14,315 nucleotides of DNA, from contig JARBTY010000056.1 in assembly GCA_029239935.1 (NCBI GenBank), forward strand, positions 1 through 14,315. The letters are read 5' to 3'. The notes below the pieces were generated by a model. That model saw nothing but the letters and a program-made list of their open reading frames with translations. It was not told the DNA's origin and searched no databases. Shown one piece after another: positions 7,594 to 14,315 of the stretch (the first letter of the stretch is position 1; every line of letters starts with the position of its first letter). A program made the position numbers and the translations under genes. Source of the stretch: Clostridia bacterium (GTDB lineage: Bacteria > Bacillota_A > Clostridia > Lachnospirales > Cellulosilyticaceae).

Positions 7594-9258
7594 GTGAAAC
7601 GTTCTAAAAGGATGGAAGTACTAGACAGTCGCCCTGTTAATAAAGATGGTTTTATAAGTGAATGGCCGGAAAAAGGTTTTGTGGCCATGTTAAGTCCGTA
7701 TGATCCTTCTCCCTCCATAAAGATTGAGAACGATAAAGTGGTAGAAATGGATGGCAAGCAAAGGCGAGATTTTGATTTTATGGATTATTTCATTGCAGAT
7801 CACTATATCCATACCAAGATTGCACCTAAGAGCATGGAGATACCTACATTAGAGATTGCAAGAATGCTGGTAGACATCCATGTTTCAAGAGAAGAAATCA
7901 TAGACATTGCAAAGGGCTTTACACCCGCAAAACTCACCAGGGTGATGAATCATCTCAATGTAGTGGAGATGATGATGGCCATGCAGAAGATGAGAGCCAG
8001 AAAGCATCCTGCAAATCAAGCACATATTACAAATGCGAAGGATAACCCAATACTTATAGCAGCAGATGCTGCTGAAGGAGCACTTAGAGGGTTTAGAGAA
8101 GAAGAAACAACAGTAGGTATAGCAAGGTATGCACCTTTTACAGCCATTGGTCTTTTAGTAGGTTCCCAGATAGGGGCAAGAGGTGTACTCACACAATGTG
8201 CAGTTGAAGAAGCAGTTGAACTTGAACTGGGCATGAGAGGACTTACGACTTACGCAGAGACGATATCTGTTTATGGTACAGAAAAGGTATTTATAGACGG
8301 AGATGATACGCCTTATTCCAAGACTTTCTTAGCTTCGGCCTATGCCTCAAGAGGACTCAAAATGAGATATACTTCCGGTACAGGTTCAGAAGTACTTATG
8401 GGTAATGCAGAAAAGAAATCAATGCTTTATTTAGAAACAAGATGTCTGATGGTCACAAAGGGCGGCGGTGTACAGGGCATACAAAATGGATCAGTAAGCT
8501 GCGTTGGCATAACCACTTCGGTACCGTCAGGGGTAAGAGCTATTTTGGCAGAAAACCTTATAGCAGCTATCCTAGACCTTGAAGTAGCGTCGAGTAATGA
8601 CCAGACCTTTTCCCATTCAGATATAAGGCGGACAGCAAGAATGCTTATGCAGATGCTGCCGGGAACAGACTTTATTTTTTCAGGTTATAGCGGCACGCCA
8701 AATGAAGATAATATGTTTGCGGGTTCCAATTTTGATGCAGAGGATTTTGATGATTATAACGTACTCCAAAGAGATTTGAAAGTAGATGGCGGTCTTAGAC
8801 CTGTAAAAGAAGAAGAGGTTATTAAAGTTAGAAACAAAGCAGCCAGGGCGATGCAGGCTATTTTTAAGGAATTAGATTTTCCGGAAGTGACAGATGAAGA
8901 AGTTGAAGCCATTACGTATGCCCATTCCAGCAAAGATGCTATAGACAGAGATGTTGTTAAGGACCTGGTTGCAATTGATGAAATGATGAAAGAAAACATT
9001 ACAGGCATCGATATTATTAAAGCACTGCAAAAATCAGGATTTGAAGATGTGGCACAAAGCCTGCTTGAAATGTTAAAGCAAAGGATGACAGGGGATTACC
9101 TGCATACATCGGCTATTTTAGATACGGATTTTAAAGTTCAAAGTGCAATTAATTTTAAAAATGATTATAAAGGACCTGGTACAGGTTATATGATGAGTAG
9201 TGAACGCTGGGATGAGATAAAGGATATACCACATATTATCTCACCGGAAAACTTGTAG
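7594..9258 (+). CDS. pduC: Adenosylcobalamin-dependent propanediol dehydratase, large (alpha) subunit
   Basis: Catalytic subunit converting 1,2-propanediol to propionaldehyde by a radical mechanism; it can often also take glycerol. The 554-residue length matches the family. Every active-site residue I know from the Klebsiella enzyme is present at a constant offset of one: His144, Glu171, Glu222, Gln297, Asp336 and Ser363 (His143, Glu170, Glu221, Gln296, Asp335 and Ser362 in Klebsiella). This makes an active B12 enzyme very likely and excludes the glycyl-radical type. Ser302 and Gln337 also match positions noted for diol over glycerol preference. The start is GTG 7594, preceded by GGGGTGGGAG; no ATG fits. 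pduD follows after 14 bases. Confidence 0.97.
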   Translation: MKRSKRMEVLDSRPVNKDGFISEWPEKGFVAMLSPYDPSPSIKIENDKVVEMDGKQRRDFDFMDYFIADHYIHTKIAPKSMEIPTLEIARMLVDIHVSREEIIDIAKGFTPAKLTRVMNHLNVVEMMMAMQKMRARKHPANQAHITNAKDNPILIAADAAEGALRGFREEETTVGIARYAPFTAIGLLVGSQIGARGVLTQCAVEEAVELELGMRGLTTYAETISVYGTEKVFIDGDDTPYSKTFLASAYASRGLKMRYTSGTGSEVLMGNAEKKSMLYLETRCLMVTKGGGVQGIQNGSVSCVGITTSVPSGVRAILAENLIAAILDLEVASSNDQTFSHSDIRRTARMLMQMLPGTDFIFSGYSGTPNEDNMFAGSNFDAEDFDDYNVLQRDLKVDGGLRPVKEEEVIKVRNKAARAMQAIFKELDFPEVTDEEVEAITYAHSSKDAIDRDVVKDLVAIDEMMKENITGIDIIKALQKSGFEDVAQSLLEMLKQRMTGDYLHTSAILDTDFKVQSAINFKNDYKGPGTGYMMSSERWDEIKDIPHIISPENL

Positions 9259-9272
9259 GAGGTGACGTTAAT

Positions 9273-9875
9273 ATGGAAGAAAAGCTTATAGCGGATATTG
9301 TTAAACAGATACTTTTAAATGCCCAACAGCCAAAAGCTCCTAATAACCAAACTCCTTCAAGCAGCAACTATCAAGACCCTAAAGAGGTAGGTATTGGTAT
9401 AGGTGCAGCATATGGTGTAAAAATTCATCAAACCATCAATGGACTCCCGGTCAATCAGGTTTTAAAAGAAATCATGGCAGGGATAGAAGAAGAAGGCATG
9501 ACGCCCAAAGTGTATAGAATCATGAGGACATCAGATGTTTCTTTTATGGGAAATGATGTGGCCAAGCTAGTAGGATCAGGGATTGGTATAGGGCTTCAGT
9601 CCAAAGGGACTGCTGTCATCCACCAAAAAGACCTGTATCCGCTGACCAACTTAGAGTTATTTCCGCAAGCCCCTCTGTTAACTTTAGAGACCTATAGAAA
9701 AATAGGTAAAAATGCTGCGAAATATGCCAAAGGTGAACAGGTTATGCCTATACCGATACAAAATGACCCGATGTGCAGACCGAAATATCAGGTTAAAGCA
9801 GCGCTTATGCATACCATAGAAACAGAGCTGGTAGTAGATAGAGGAGAACCGGTGCTGGTAACTACCCATGTGTGA
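9273..9875 (+). CDS. pduD: Propanediol dehydratase, medium (beta) subunit, with N-terminal encapsulation peptide
   Basis: Subunit that, with PduC, holds adenosylcobalamin in the diol dehydratase. The conserved core runs from about residue 38 (KEVGIGIGAAYG) through GSGIGIGLQSKGTAVIHQKDL and YRKIGKNAAKYAKGE to the C-terminus; total 200 residues. The first 17 residues (MEEKLIADIVKQILLNA) form an amphipathic helix, followed by a Pro/Ser/Asn/Gln-rich linker to about residue 37. That is the arrangement of the PduD targeting peptide, which is known to bring the whole dehydratase into the microcompartment. ATG 9273 follows AGGAGGTGA. Its end overlaps the longest possible pduE frame by 4 bases. Confidence 0.96.
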   Translation: MEEKLIADIVKQILLNAQQPKAPNNQTPSSSNYQDPKEVGIGIGAAYGVKIHQTINGLPVNQVLKEIMAGIEEEGMTPKVYRIMRTSDVSFMGNDVAKLVGSGIGIGLQSKGTAVIHQKDLYPLTNLELFPQAPLLTLETYRKIGKNAAKYAKGEQVMPIPIQNDPMCRPKYQVKAALMHTIETELVVDRGEPVLVTTHV

Positions 9876-9889
9876 GGAAGGTGAGAGAG

Positions 9890-10291
9890 TTGGATTTATA
9901 CCCATTAATAGAAAAGTATCCTGAGCTTATAAGCAGTAAAACAGGTAAAAAGCTGGAAGATATAACGATGGAAAATATCATGAATGGCAGTATTGATATT
10001 CAGGATATTTGCATCTCAAGAAGTACACTTATGCTTCAGGCAAAGGTAGCGCTTGAGGATGGCAAAACACAGCTTGCAGAGAACTTTGTCAGAGCAGCAG
10101 AGCTTATCGCAGTTCCAGATGATGAAATACTTAAAATCTATAATCATCTAAGGCCTTACAGATCAACAGAAAAAGAACTGGTGGCCATTGCAGACAAGTT
10201 TGAAAAAGAATATGATGCACCCATCTGTGCAAACTTTATAAGGGAGACCTTAGAGGTGCACAAAAAAAGAGATATCCTTCGTAAAGAGTAG
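9890..10291 (+). CDS. pduE: Propanediol dehydratase, small (gamma) subunit
   Basis: Third subunit of the B12-dependent diol dehydratase. The family signatures are clear: a KYPELI segment near the N-terminus, NFVRAAELIAVPDDEILKIY in the middle, then LRPYRSTEKELVAIADK and ICANFIRET. No ATG lies near the start. GTG 9872 is the longest option, but TTG 9890 has AAGGTGA five bases upstream and gives a 133-residue protein beginning MDLYPLIEKYPEL, so I prefer it. Enterobacterial PduE is about 173 residues and has a longer N-terminal extension, which is missing here. Targeting of the complex would then rest on PduD alone. pduG follows after about 10 bases. Confidence 0.94.
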   Translation: MDLYPLIEKYPELISSKTGKKLEDITMENIMNGSIDIQDICISRSTLMLQAKVALEDGKTQLAENFVRAAELIAVPDDEILKIYNHLRPYRSTEKELVAIADKFEKEYDAPICANFIRETLEVHKKRDILRKE

Positions 10292-10301
10292 GTGAATGCC
10301 T

Positions 10302-12113
10302 TTGAAAAAAATAGTAGCAGGTATTGATATCGGTAATTCAACTACAGAGGTATGTATCGCTGAGCTAGATAACAAAAAAGATATCACCTTTAAAAGCAGC
10401 AGCAGCGTTTTGACAACAGGAACAAAAGGAACACTTGAAAATATAAGAGGCATTAAAGAAGCACTGAATAGAGCTTTAGAGAAGACAGACCTTACCTTAT
10501 TAGAGATAGACAGACTTTACCTCAATGAGGCGGCACCCGTTATAGGCGACACAGCGATGGAAACAATTACTGAAACGATTATTACGGATTCAACAATGAT
10601 AGGACATGACCCAAGCACCCCTAGCGGAGATGGACTTGGTATTGGACAAACGATACTGATTACTGAATTAGCTAAAGCTCAAAAGGGAAAACCCTATATC
10701 GTTATCATTCCCAAGGAAGTAGCCTATGAAAAGGCGGCACAGCTGATGAATGAGTCAGATCAGCAGATAACAGGTGCTATTGTACAAAATGATGAAGCCG
10801 TATTGATACAAAACAGGATAAACGCTTTCATACCGATCATAGATGAGGTGAAGTATATCGAACGCATACCCCTATCTATGTCAGCCGCCATAGAGGTGGC
10901 AACAGCAGGAAGAACAGTACAAAGCTTATCAAATCCTTACAGCATTGCAAATATCTTTAAACTTACCCACGAAGAAACAAGACACATCATTCCGATTGCA
11001 AAAAGTCTTATAGGTAATAGATCAGCGGTGGTTGTCAAAACTCCTAAAGGAGAAGTTAAAGAAAAGATACTGCCGGCAGGCAAGGTAACGCTTATCGGTG
11101 AAGAGGCAGCGACCACGGTCAATATTGACCTAGGCGCTGCAAAAATAATGGAAGCTGTCTCAGGTATGGCCCAAATCGTAAATATTGAAGGGGACGCTGG
11201 AAGCAATGTCGGGAATATGATAAAGCGGATGAAGCAGGATCTGTACGCTTTATCAAACAGTCTAGAAAATATCAGCATAAAAGATTTATTGGCAGTAGAT
11301 GTGCTGGTGCCCGTTGATGTAAAAGGGGCATTAGCCAATGAGGTTTCATTAGAAAAAGCAGTAGCAATAGCTGCAATGGTCAAAACCGACAAACTTCCCA
11401 TGCAGCTTTTAGCAAGTCAGATTCAAAGTGAACTAGGTATTCAGACCGAAGTGGCCGGAGTTGAAGCGGTCATGGCAAGTCTAGGGGCACTGACAACAAG
11501 AGGAAGTGCTCTGCCTATTGCAATATTAGATCTTGGCGGCGGTTCTACGGATGCGGCAATAGTGCATGAGGATGGCAGTGCAAAAGCCGTACATCTTGCA
11601 GGGGCTGGGAATTTTATTACAATGCTTATCAATGTTCAGTTAGGGCTTAACAATTTATCCTTATCAGAAGACATTAAAAAGTATCCCTTAGCTAAAGTTG
11701 AAAGCTTATTTTATATCAGGCTTGAGACAGGGGAGGTTCAGTTTTTTAATGAACCCCTTAGTCCTAGAGTATTTGGAAAAGTAGTGGTATGCAAAGGCAA
11801 TGAGCTTATTCCAATCGAAACAAGGCACAACTTAGAAAAGATAGCGCTTACTAGAAAAACCGCTAAAAAAGATGTTTTCGTACAAAATGCTATAAGAGCC
11901 CTTACCGCAGTTGCAAAAGACAATCAAATCCGAAATATTGCTAATGTTGTTTTAGTAGGAGGCAGTGCACTGGATTTTGAAATACCCCATATGATTCTTG
12001 AAGAGCTTTCACATGATAAAATTATTGTGGGAAAAGGGGAAATCAGAGGAACAGAAGGACCTAGAAATGCAGTGGCAACAGGACTTGTATTATCAAAGGT
12101 AGGCAAACTATGA
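10302..12113 (+). CDS. pduG: Diol dehydratase reactivase, large subunit
   Basis: ATP-dependent chaperone-like factor that swaps damaged cobalamin out of inactivated diol dehydratase. The actin/Hsp70-like nucleotide fold is visible: the first phosphate loop GIDIGNSTTEV near the N-terminus, the second DLGGGSTDAAIV at about residues 410-421, and the adenosine motif VLVGGSALDFE at about 550. Family stretches include AMETITETIITDSTMIGHDP, IGNRSAVVVKTPKG and RGTEGPRNAVATGL. A TTG start at 10302 is preferred because AGGTGA at 10290-10295 is six bases upstream; the ATG at 10296 directly abuts that site. The protein is then 603 residues, close to the usual 610. It overlaps pduH by four bases (ATGA). 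Confidence 0.96.
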   Translation: MKKIVAGIDIGNSTTEVCIAELDNKKDITFKSSSSVLTTGTKGTLENIRGIKEALNRALEKTDLTLLEIDRLYLNEAAPVIGDTAMETITETIITDSTMIGHDPSTPSGDGLGIGQTILITELAKAQKGKPYIVIIPKEVAYEKAAQLMNESDQQITGAIVQNDEAVLIQNRINAFIPIIDEVKYIERIPLSMSAAIEVATAGRTVQSLSNPYSIANIFKLTHEETRHIIPIAKSLIGNRSAVVVKTPKGEVKEKILPAGKVTLIGEEAATTVNIDLGAAKIMEAVSGMAQIVNIEGDAGSNVGNMIKRMKQDLYALSNSLENISIKDLLAVDVLVPVDVKGALANEVSLEKAVAIAAMVKTDKLPMQLLASQIQSELGIQTEVAGVEAVMASLGALTTRGSALPIAILDLGGGSTDAAIVHEDGSAKAVHLAGAGNFITMLINVQLGLNNLSLSEDIKKYPLAKVESLFYIRLETGEVQFFNEPLSPRVFGKVVVCKGNELIPIETRHNLEKIALTRKTAKKDVFVQNAIRALTAVAKDNQIRNIANVVLVGGSALDFEIPHMILEELSHDKIIVGKGEIRGTEGPRNAVATGLVLSKVGKL

Positions 12114-12427
12114 TAAGACCTGAAATTATCATAAAGGCTTATAATCCTGATGGGGTGGTGCTAAAGGAAGTCTTGGCAGGGATAGAAGAAGAGGGCGTCT
12201 TATACAAGGTGATTCATGAGGAGTCATCAGATTCAGCAGCAAGTTTAGGGCAGATAGCTTCTGAGATGTCTCAGATAGAAGTCGGCATAGGCATTCACCA
12301 AAATGAGACCACGCTTTACACCAAAAAGATAAAAAATGCACCACTATTCACAACAACGCTGTATTATCGCCAGTTAGGACAAAATGCAGCCAGGTATGTC
12401 AAAGGTAATCCACTTATTGAGATATAA
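12110..12427 (+). CDS. pduH: Diol dehydratase reactivase, small subunit
   Basis: Small partner of PduG. The 105-residue protein resembles the PduD fold, as known for reactivase small subunits. KEVLAGIEEEGVLYKV here lines up with KEIMAGIEEEGMTPKV in PduD of this operon, and RQLGQNAARYVKGNPL with RKIGKNAAKYAKGEQV. This similarity lets PduH replace PduD briefly during reactivation in the accepted model. The start ATG overlaps the pduG stop as ATGA, so the two subunits are probably made by coupled translation. pduO follows after 11 bases. Confidence 0.94.
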   Translation: MIRPEIIIKAYNPDGVVLKEVLAGIEEEGVLYKVIHEESSDSAASLGQIASEMSQIEVGIGIHQNETTLYTKKIKNAPLFTTTLYYRQLGQNAARYVKGNPLIEI

Positions 12428-12438
12428 GGAGGAGAGAA

Positions 12439-13374
12439 ATGAAGATATATACCAAAACAGGAGATGATGGCATTACAGGACTTTATGAAGGGGAGAGGGT
12501 CTCCAAAGCACATCCTATAATAGAAGCGCTAGGAAGTATGGATGAACTCACTAGTCAGATAGGCACTGTAAGGGCAGCACTTCAGAAAGGCCCCATAGCC
12601 AGAGAATTAGAAACCATTCAAAAAACACTTATTTTAGTCATGGGTGAATCGGCTTCAAACACTGGTGGGATTTGGAAAACTAAGCAAGCAGATATAGCTT
12701 CGTTAGAGAAGCACATTGACTTGTATCAAACAAGAGCAGATCAGTTCACAAAGTTTATCCTTCCAGGAGATAACCCACTGTCTGTAAAGGTTGACATAGC
12801 AAGGACAGCCGCAAGAAGAGCTGAAAGAGCCTTAGCGGGATGTGAAGGATTAGAAAGAGAAATAGGACAATATATCAATAGGTTAGCTGACTATTTATAT
12901 GTATTAGCGAGGTATATAGATAAAGTGTTTGAAGAGACAATTAAACATAAAAAGCAACAGGACGGCGTATCATTAGACTTAGAAATGGCCAATCAAATCA
13001 TTGAAAAAGTAAAAGGATATGCAGCTTATAAAGGCATTCAGGTAGTGATAGCGGTTGTAACAAAAGAAGGTCATCCTATCAGTGTTCAGGCCATGGATGA
13101 TGCATTTATAGTCAGTTATGAACTGGCGATAAAAAAAGCTTTTACGGCTGCAGCTTTAAAAATGCCCACCCATGAACTGGCAAAACTAACGACGAAAGGT
13201 GCTGGTTTTGAAGGGCTGGAAGGGATGTTGGATGTGAAGATTATTACACTGGGCGGCGGTTATCCTATCAAAGTTAATGGGATGGTGATAGGTGCAGTTG
13301 GTGTAAGTGGAGGCTCGGCAGCAGAGGATATAGATTTTGCAAGATATGGAGCTGACTTTTCAGAAGGAGAGTGA
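12439..13374 (+). CDS. pduO: PduO-type ATP:cob(I)alamin adenosyltransferase with C-terminal heme-binding-type domain
   Basis: Makes adenosylcobalamin, the cofactor of PduCDE, from cob(I)alamin and ATP. The N-terminal transferase domain (about residues 1-165) has the ATP-binding opening YTKTGDDGITGLYEGERVSK, MDELTSQIG with Asp35, ARTAARRAER with the conserved arginines, and NRLADYLYVLAR. The C-terminal domain (about 175-308) is the PduO-C/GlcG/HbpS type, with KKAFTAAALKMPTHELAKL, ITLGGGYPI and GAVGVSGGSAAEDID. This two-domain form matches Salmonella PduO in layout and length (311 residues). Some normally conserved spots differ: DELT rather than DELN, and PGDNPLSVKVDIART where PGG...LHxART is usual. 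Start ATG 12439 follows AAGGAGGAGAG. Confidence 0.93.
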   Translation: MKIYTKTGDDGITGLYEGERVSKAHPIIEALGSMDELTSQIGTVRAALQKGPIARELETIQKTLILVMGESASNTGGIWKTKQADIASLEKHIDLYQTRADQFTKFILPGDNPLSVKVDIARTAARRAERALAGCEGLEREIGQYINRLADYLYVLARYIDKVFEETIKHKKQQDGVSLDLEMANQIIEKVKGYAAYKGIQVVIAVVTKEGHPISVQAMDDAFIVSYELAIKKAFTAAALKMPTHELAKLTTKGAGFEGLEGMLDVKIITLGGGYPIKVNGMVIGAVGVSGGSAAEDIDFARYGADFSEGE

Positions 13375-13378
13375 AAAA

Positions 13379-14315
13379 ATGAATGAAGCAGATTTAAAAA
13401 AAGTAGTTGAAGAAGTTGTGCGTAAAATGACAGCAGCTTCAAGTCCAGCGCCCAAGACAATGCCAGCAGCAGGGTTAGGTCAAGGGGTATTTGAAGATAT
13501 CAACGAAGCCATAGAAGCAGCAAAAGAGGCGCAGGTGGAACTTCATAAGATGCCGCTGGAATTCAGAGAAAAGATTATTGACCGTATTAGAGAAAAAATC
13601 ATGGAAAATAAAGAAATACTTGCTCAAATGGCTGTTCATGAAACAGGGATGGGTAAGATTGGTCATAAAATCCTAAAGCATGAACTGGTAGCTAAAAAGA
13701 CACCCGGAACAGAATGTATTCAAATCACTGCATGGAGCGGGGATCAAGGACTGACAGTTGTAGAAAGAGGCCCATTTGGAGTGGTTGGAGCGATCACGCC
13801 ATCTACTAATCCCTCAGAAACAGTTTTTTGTAATGCCATAGGCATGATTGCAGCAGGAAACACAGTGGTATTTAATTCACATCCTAACGCAGCCAAAACC
13901 TCTAACTTTGCAGTACAGCTTGTCAATGAGGCAGCCAAAGAAGCAGGCAATATCACAAATCTTGCAACAACAGTATTCAAACCAACAGCAGAGTCAGGGA
14001 ATACTTTATTTAAACATCCGGAGATTCAGTTATTGGTAGCCACCGGAGGACCAGGAGTTGTTAAAGCCATTCTTCAAAGCGGCAAAAGAGGTATAGCGGC
14101 AGGGGCTGGTAATCCGCCGGTTCTGGTAGATGAAACAGCTAATATCAGAAAAGCAGCCGAAGATATTATTAATGGGGCAACCTTTGATAACAATCTTCCT
14201 TGTATAGCAGAAAAAGAAGTGCTTGTTGTTAATGAAGTAGCAGATGAGCTTATTCATTATATGGTCAATGAAAATGACTGTTACATGCTGCAAGGTGAGC
14301 AAATTGAAAAATTAG
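13379..14315 (+). CDS. pduP: CoA-acylating propionaldehyde dehydrogenase, N-terminal encapsulation peptide, cut by window end
   Basis: Converts propionaldehyde, CoA and NAD+ to propionyl-CoA and NADH. The frame is open from ATG 13379 (GAAGGAG upstream) to the window edge: 312 codons of an expected ~460. The first 17 residues (MNEADLKKVVEEVVRKM) form an amphipathic helix, followed by an Ala/Pro/Ser-rich linker to about residue 33, the layout of the known PduP encapsulation peptide. The catalytic domain then shows PFGVVGAITPSTNPSET, ATGGPGVVKA, GAGNPPVLVDETA (from about 242) and the catalytic Cys275 in NNLPCIAEKE. These match acylating rather than acid-forming aldehyde dehydrogenases. EutE is a close relative, but the neighbouring genes favour PduP. 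Confidence 0.95.
   Translation, partial: MNEADLKKVVEEVVRKMTAASSPAPKTMPAAGLGQGVFEDINEAIEAAKEAQVELHKMPLEFREKIIDRIREKIMENKEILAQMAVHETGMGKIGHKILKHELVAKKTPGTECIQITAWSGDQGLTVVERGPFGVVGAITPSTNPSETVFCNAIGMIAAGNTVVFNSHPNAAKTSNFAVQLVNEAAKEAGNITNLATTVFKPTAESGNTLFKHPEIQLLVATGGPGVVKAILQSGKRGIAAGAGNPPVLVDETANIRKAAEDIINGATFDNNLPCIAEKEVLVVNEVADELIHYMVNENDCYMLQGEQIEKL

Noticed and set aside
10937..11401. 154-codon open frame on the - strand inside pduG
   Set aside because: It lies fully antisense to well-conserved reactivase sequence, has low-complexity Ser/Ala/Ile-rich content and no supporting context. It is a codon-usage shadow.
13848..14039. Small + strand open frame inside pduP
   Set aside because: It overlaps the conserved aldehyde dehydrogenase frame out of phase and has no ribosome site or recognisable product.
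6725..14315. BMC shell protein genes within the operon
   Set aside because: No frame in the window shows the BMC-domain or pentameric vertex motifs. The compartment is inferred only from cargo tags and gene content.

Overview
The window is low-GC, AT-rich DNA with strong AGGAGG-type ribosome binding sites, short intergenic gaps and protein sequences typical of an anaerobic, motile Firmicute of class Clostridia. A Lachnospiraceae or Cellulosilyticum-like lineage is possible, but the sequence alone cannot settle the genus. All genes look intact. Only the first gene (pstS) and the last gene (pduP) are cut by the window edges.

Region 1 (1-3371, + strand) is a high-affinity phosphate uptake operon: the 3' end of pstS, then pstC, pstA, pstB and phoU. 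Spacing is tight and pstC/pstA overlap. The operon ends in a 20-bp perfect-stem terminator that probably works in both directions.

Region 2 (3409-5541, - strand) is one methyl-accepting chemotaxis protein with an extracellular Cache-type sensor. It is transcribed away from region 3.

Region 3 (5740-14315, + strand) is a DeoR-family regulator followed by a catabolic operon. The operon holds a class II (fuculose-phosphate-type) aldolase, the adenosylcobalamin-dependent diol dehydratase pduCDE, its reactivase pduGH, a PduO-type corrinoid adenosyltransferase, and the start of the CoA-acylating propionaldehyde dehydrogenase pduP. The aldolase (C-terminus), PduD (N-terminus) and PduP (N-terminus) all carry short amphipathic helices joined by flexible linkers, like bacterial microcompartment (BMC) encapsulation peptides. 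The set therefore looks like the cargo half of a BMC locus; no shell protein lies in the window, and shell genes are expected beyond 14315.

The inferred pathway is: 6-deoxyhexose (fucose/rhamnose) phosphate cleaved by the aldolase to DHAP plus lactaldehyde; lactaldehyde reduced to 1,2-propanediol by an enzyme not in this window; propanediol dehydrated to propionaldehyde by PduCDE with B12; propionaldehyde converted to propionyl-CoA by PduP. PduGH and PduO keep the cofactor active. The most unusual point is an encapsulation-tagged aldolase with a six-cysteine linker heading a B12-dependent pdu operon. As I recall, tagged aldolases are best known beside glycyl-radical (B12-independent) propanediol dehydratases.

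Regulation: the regulator gene and the aldolase operon have matching candidate promoters (extended -10 TGNTAAAAT), each followed by A-rich AACAAAAAC-type repeats. This fits DeoR autoregulation and operon repression. A long inverted repeat lies between the two genes. No gene-free stretch exceeds 300 bases; the largest is 6514-6724.
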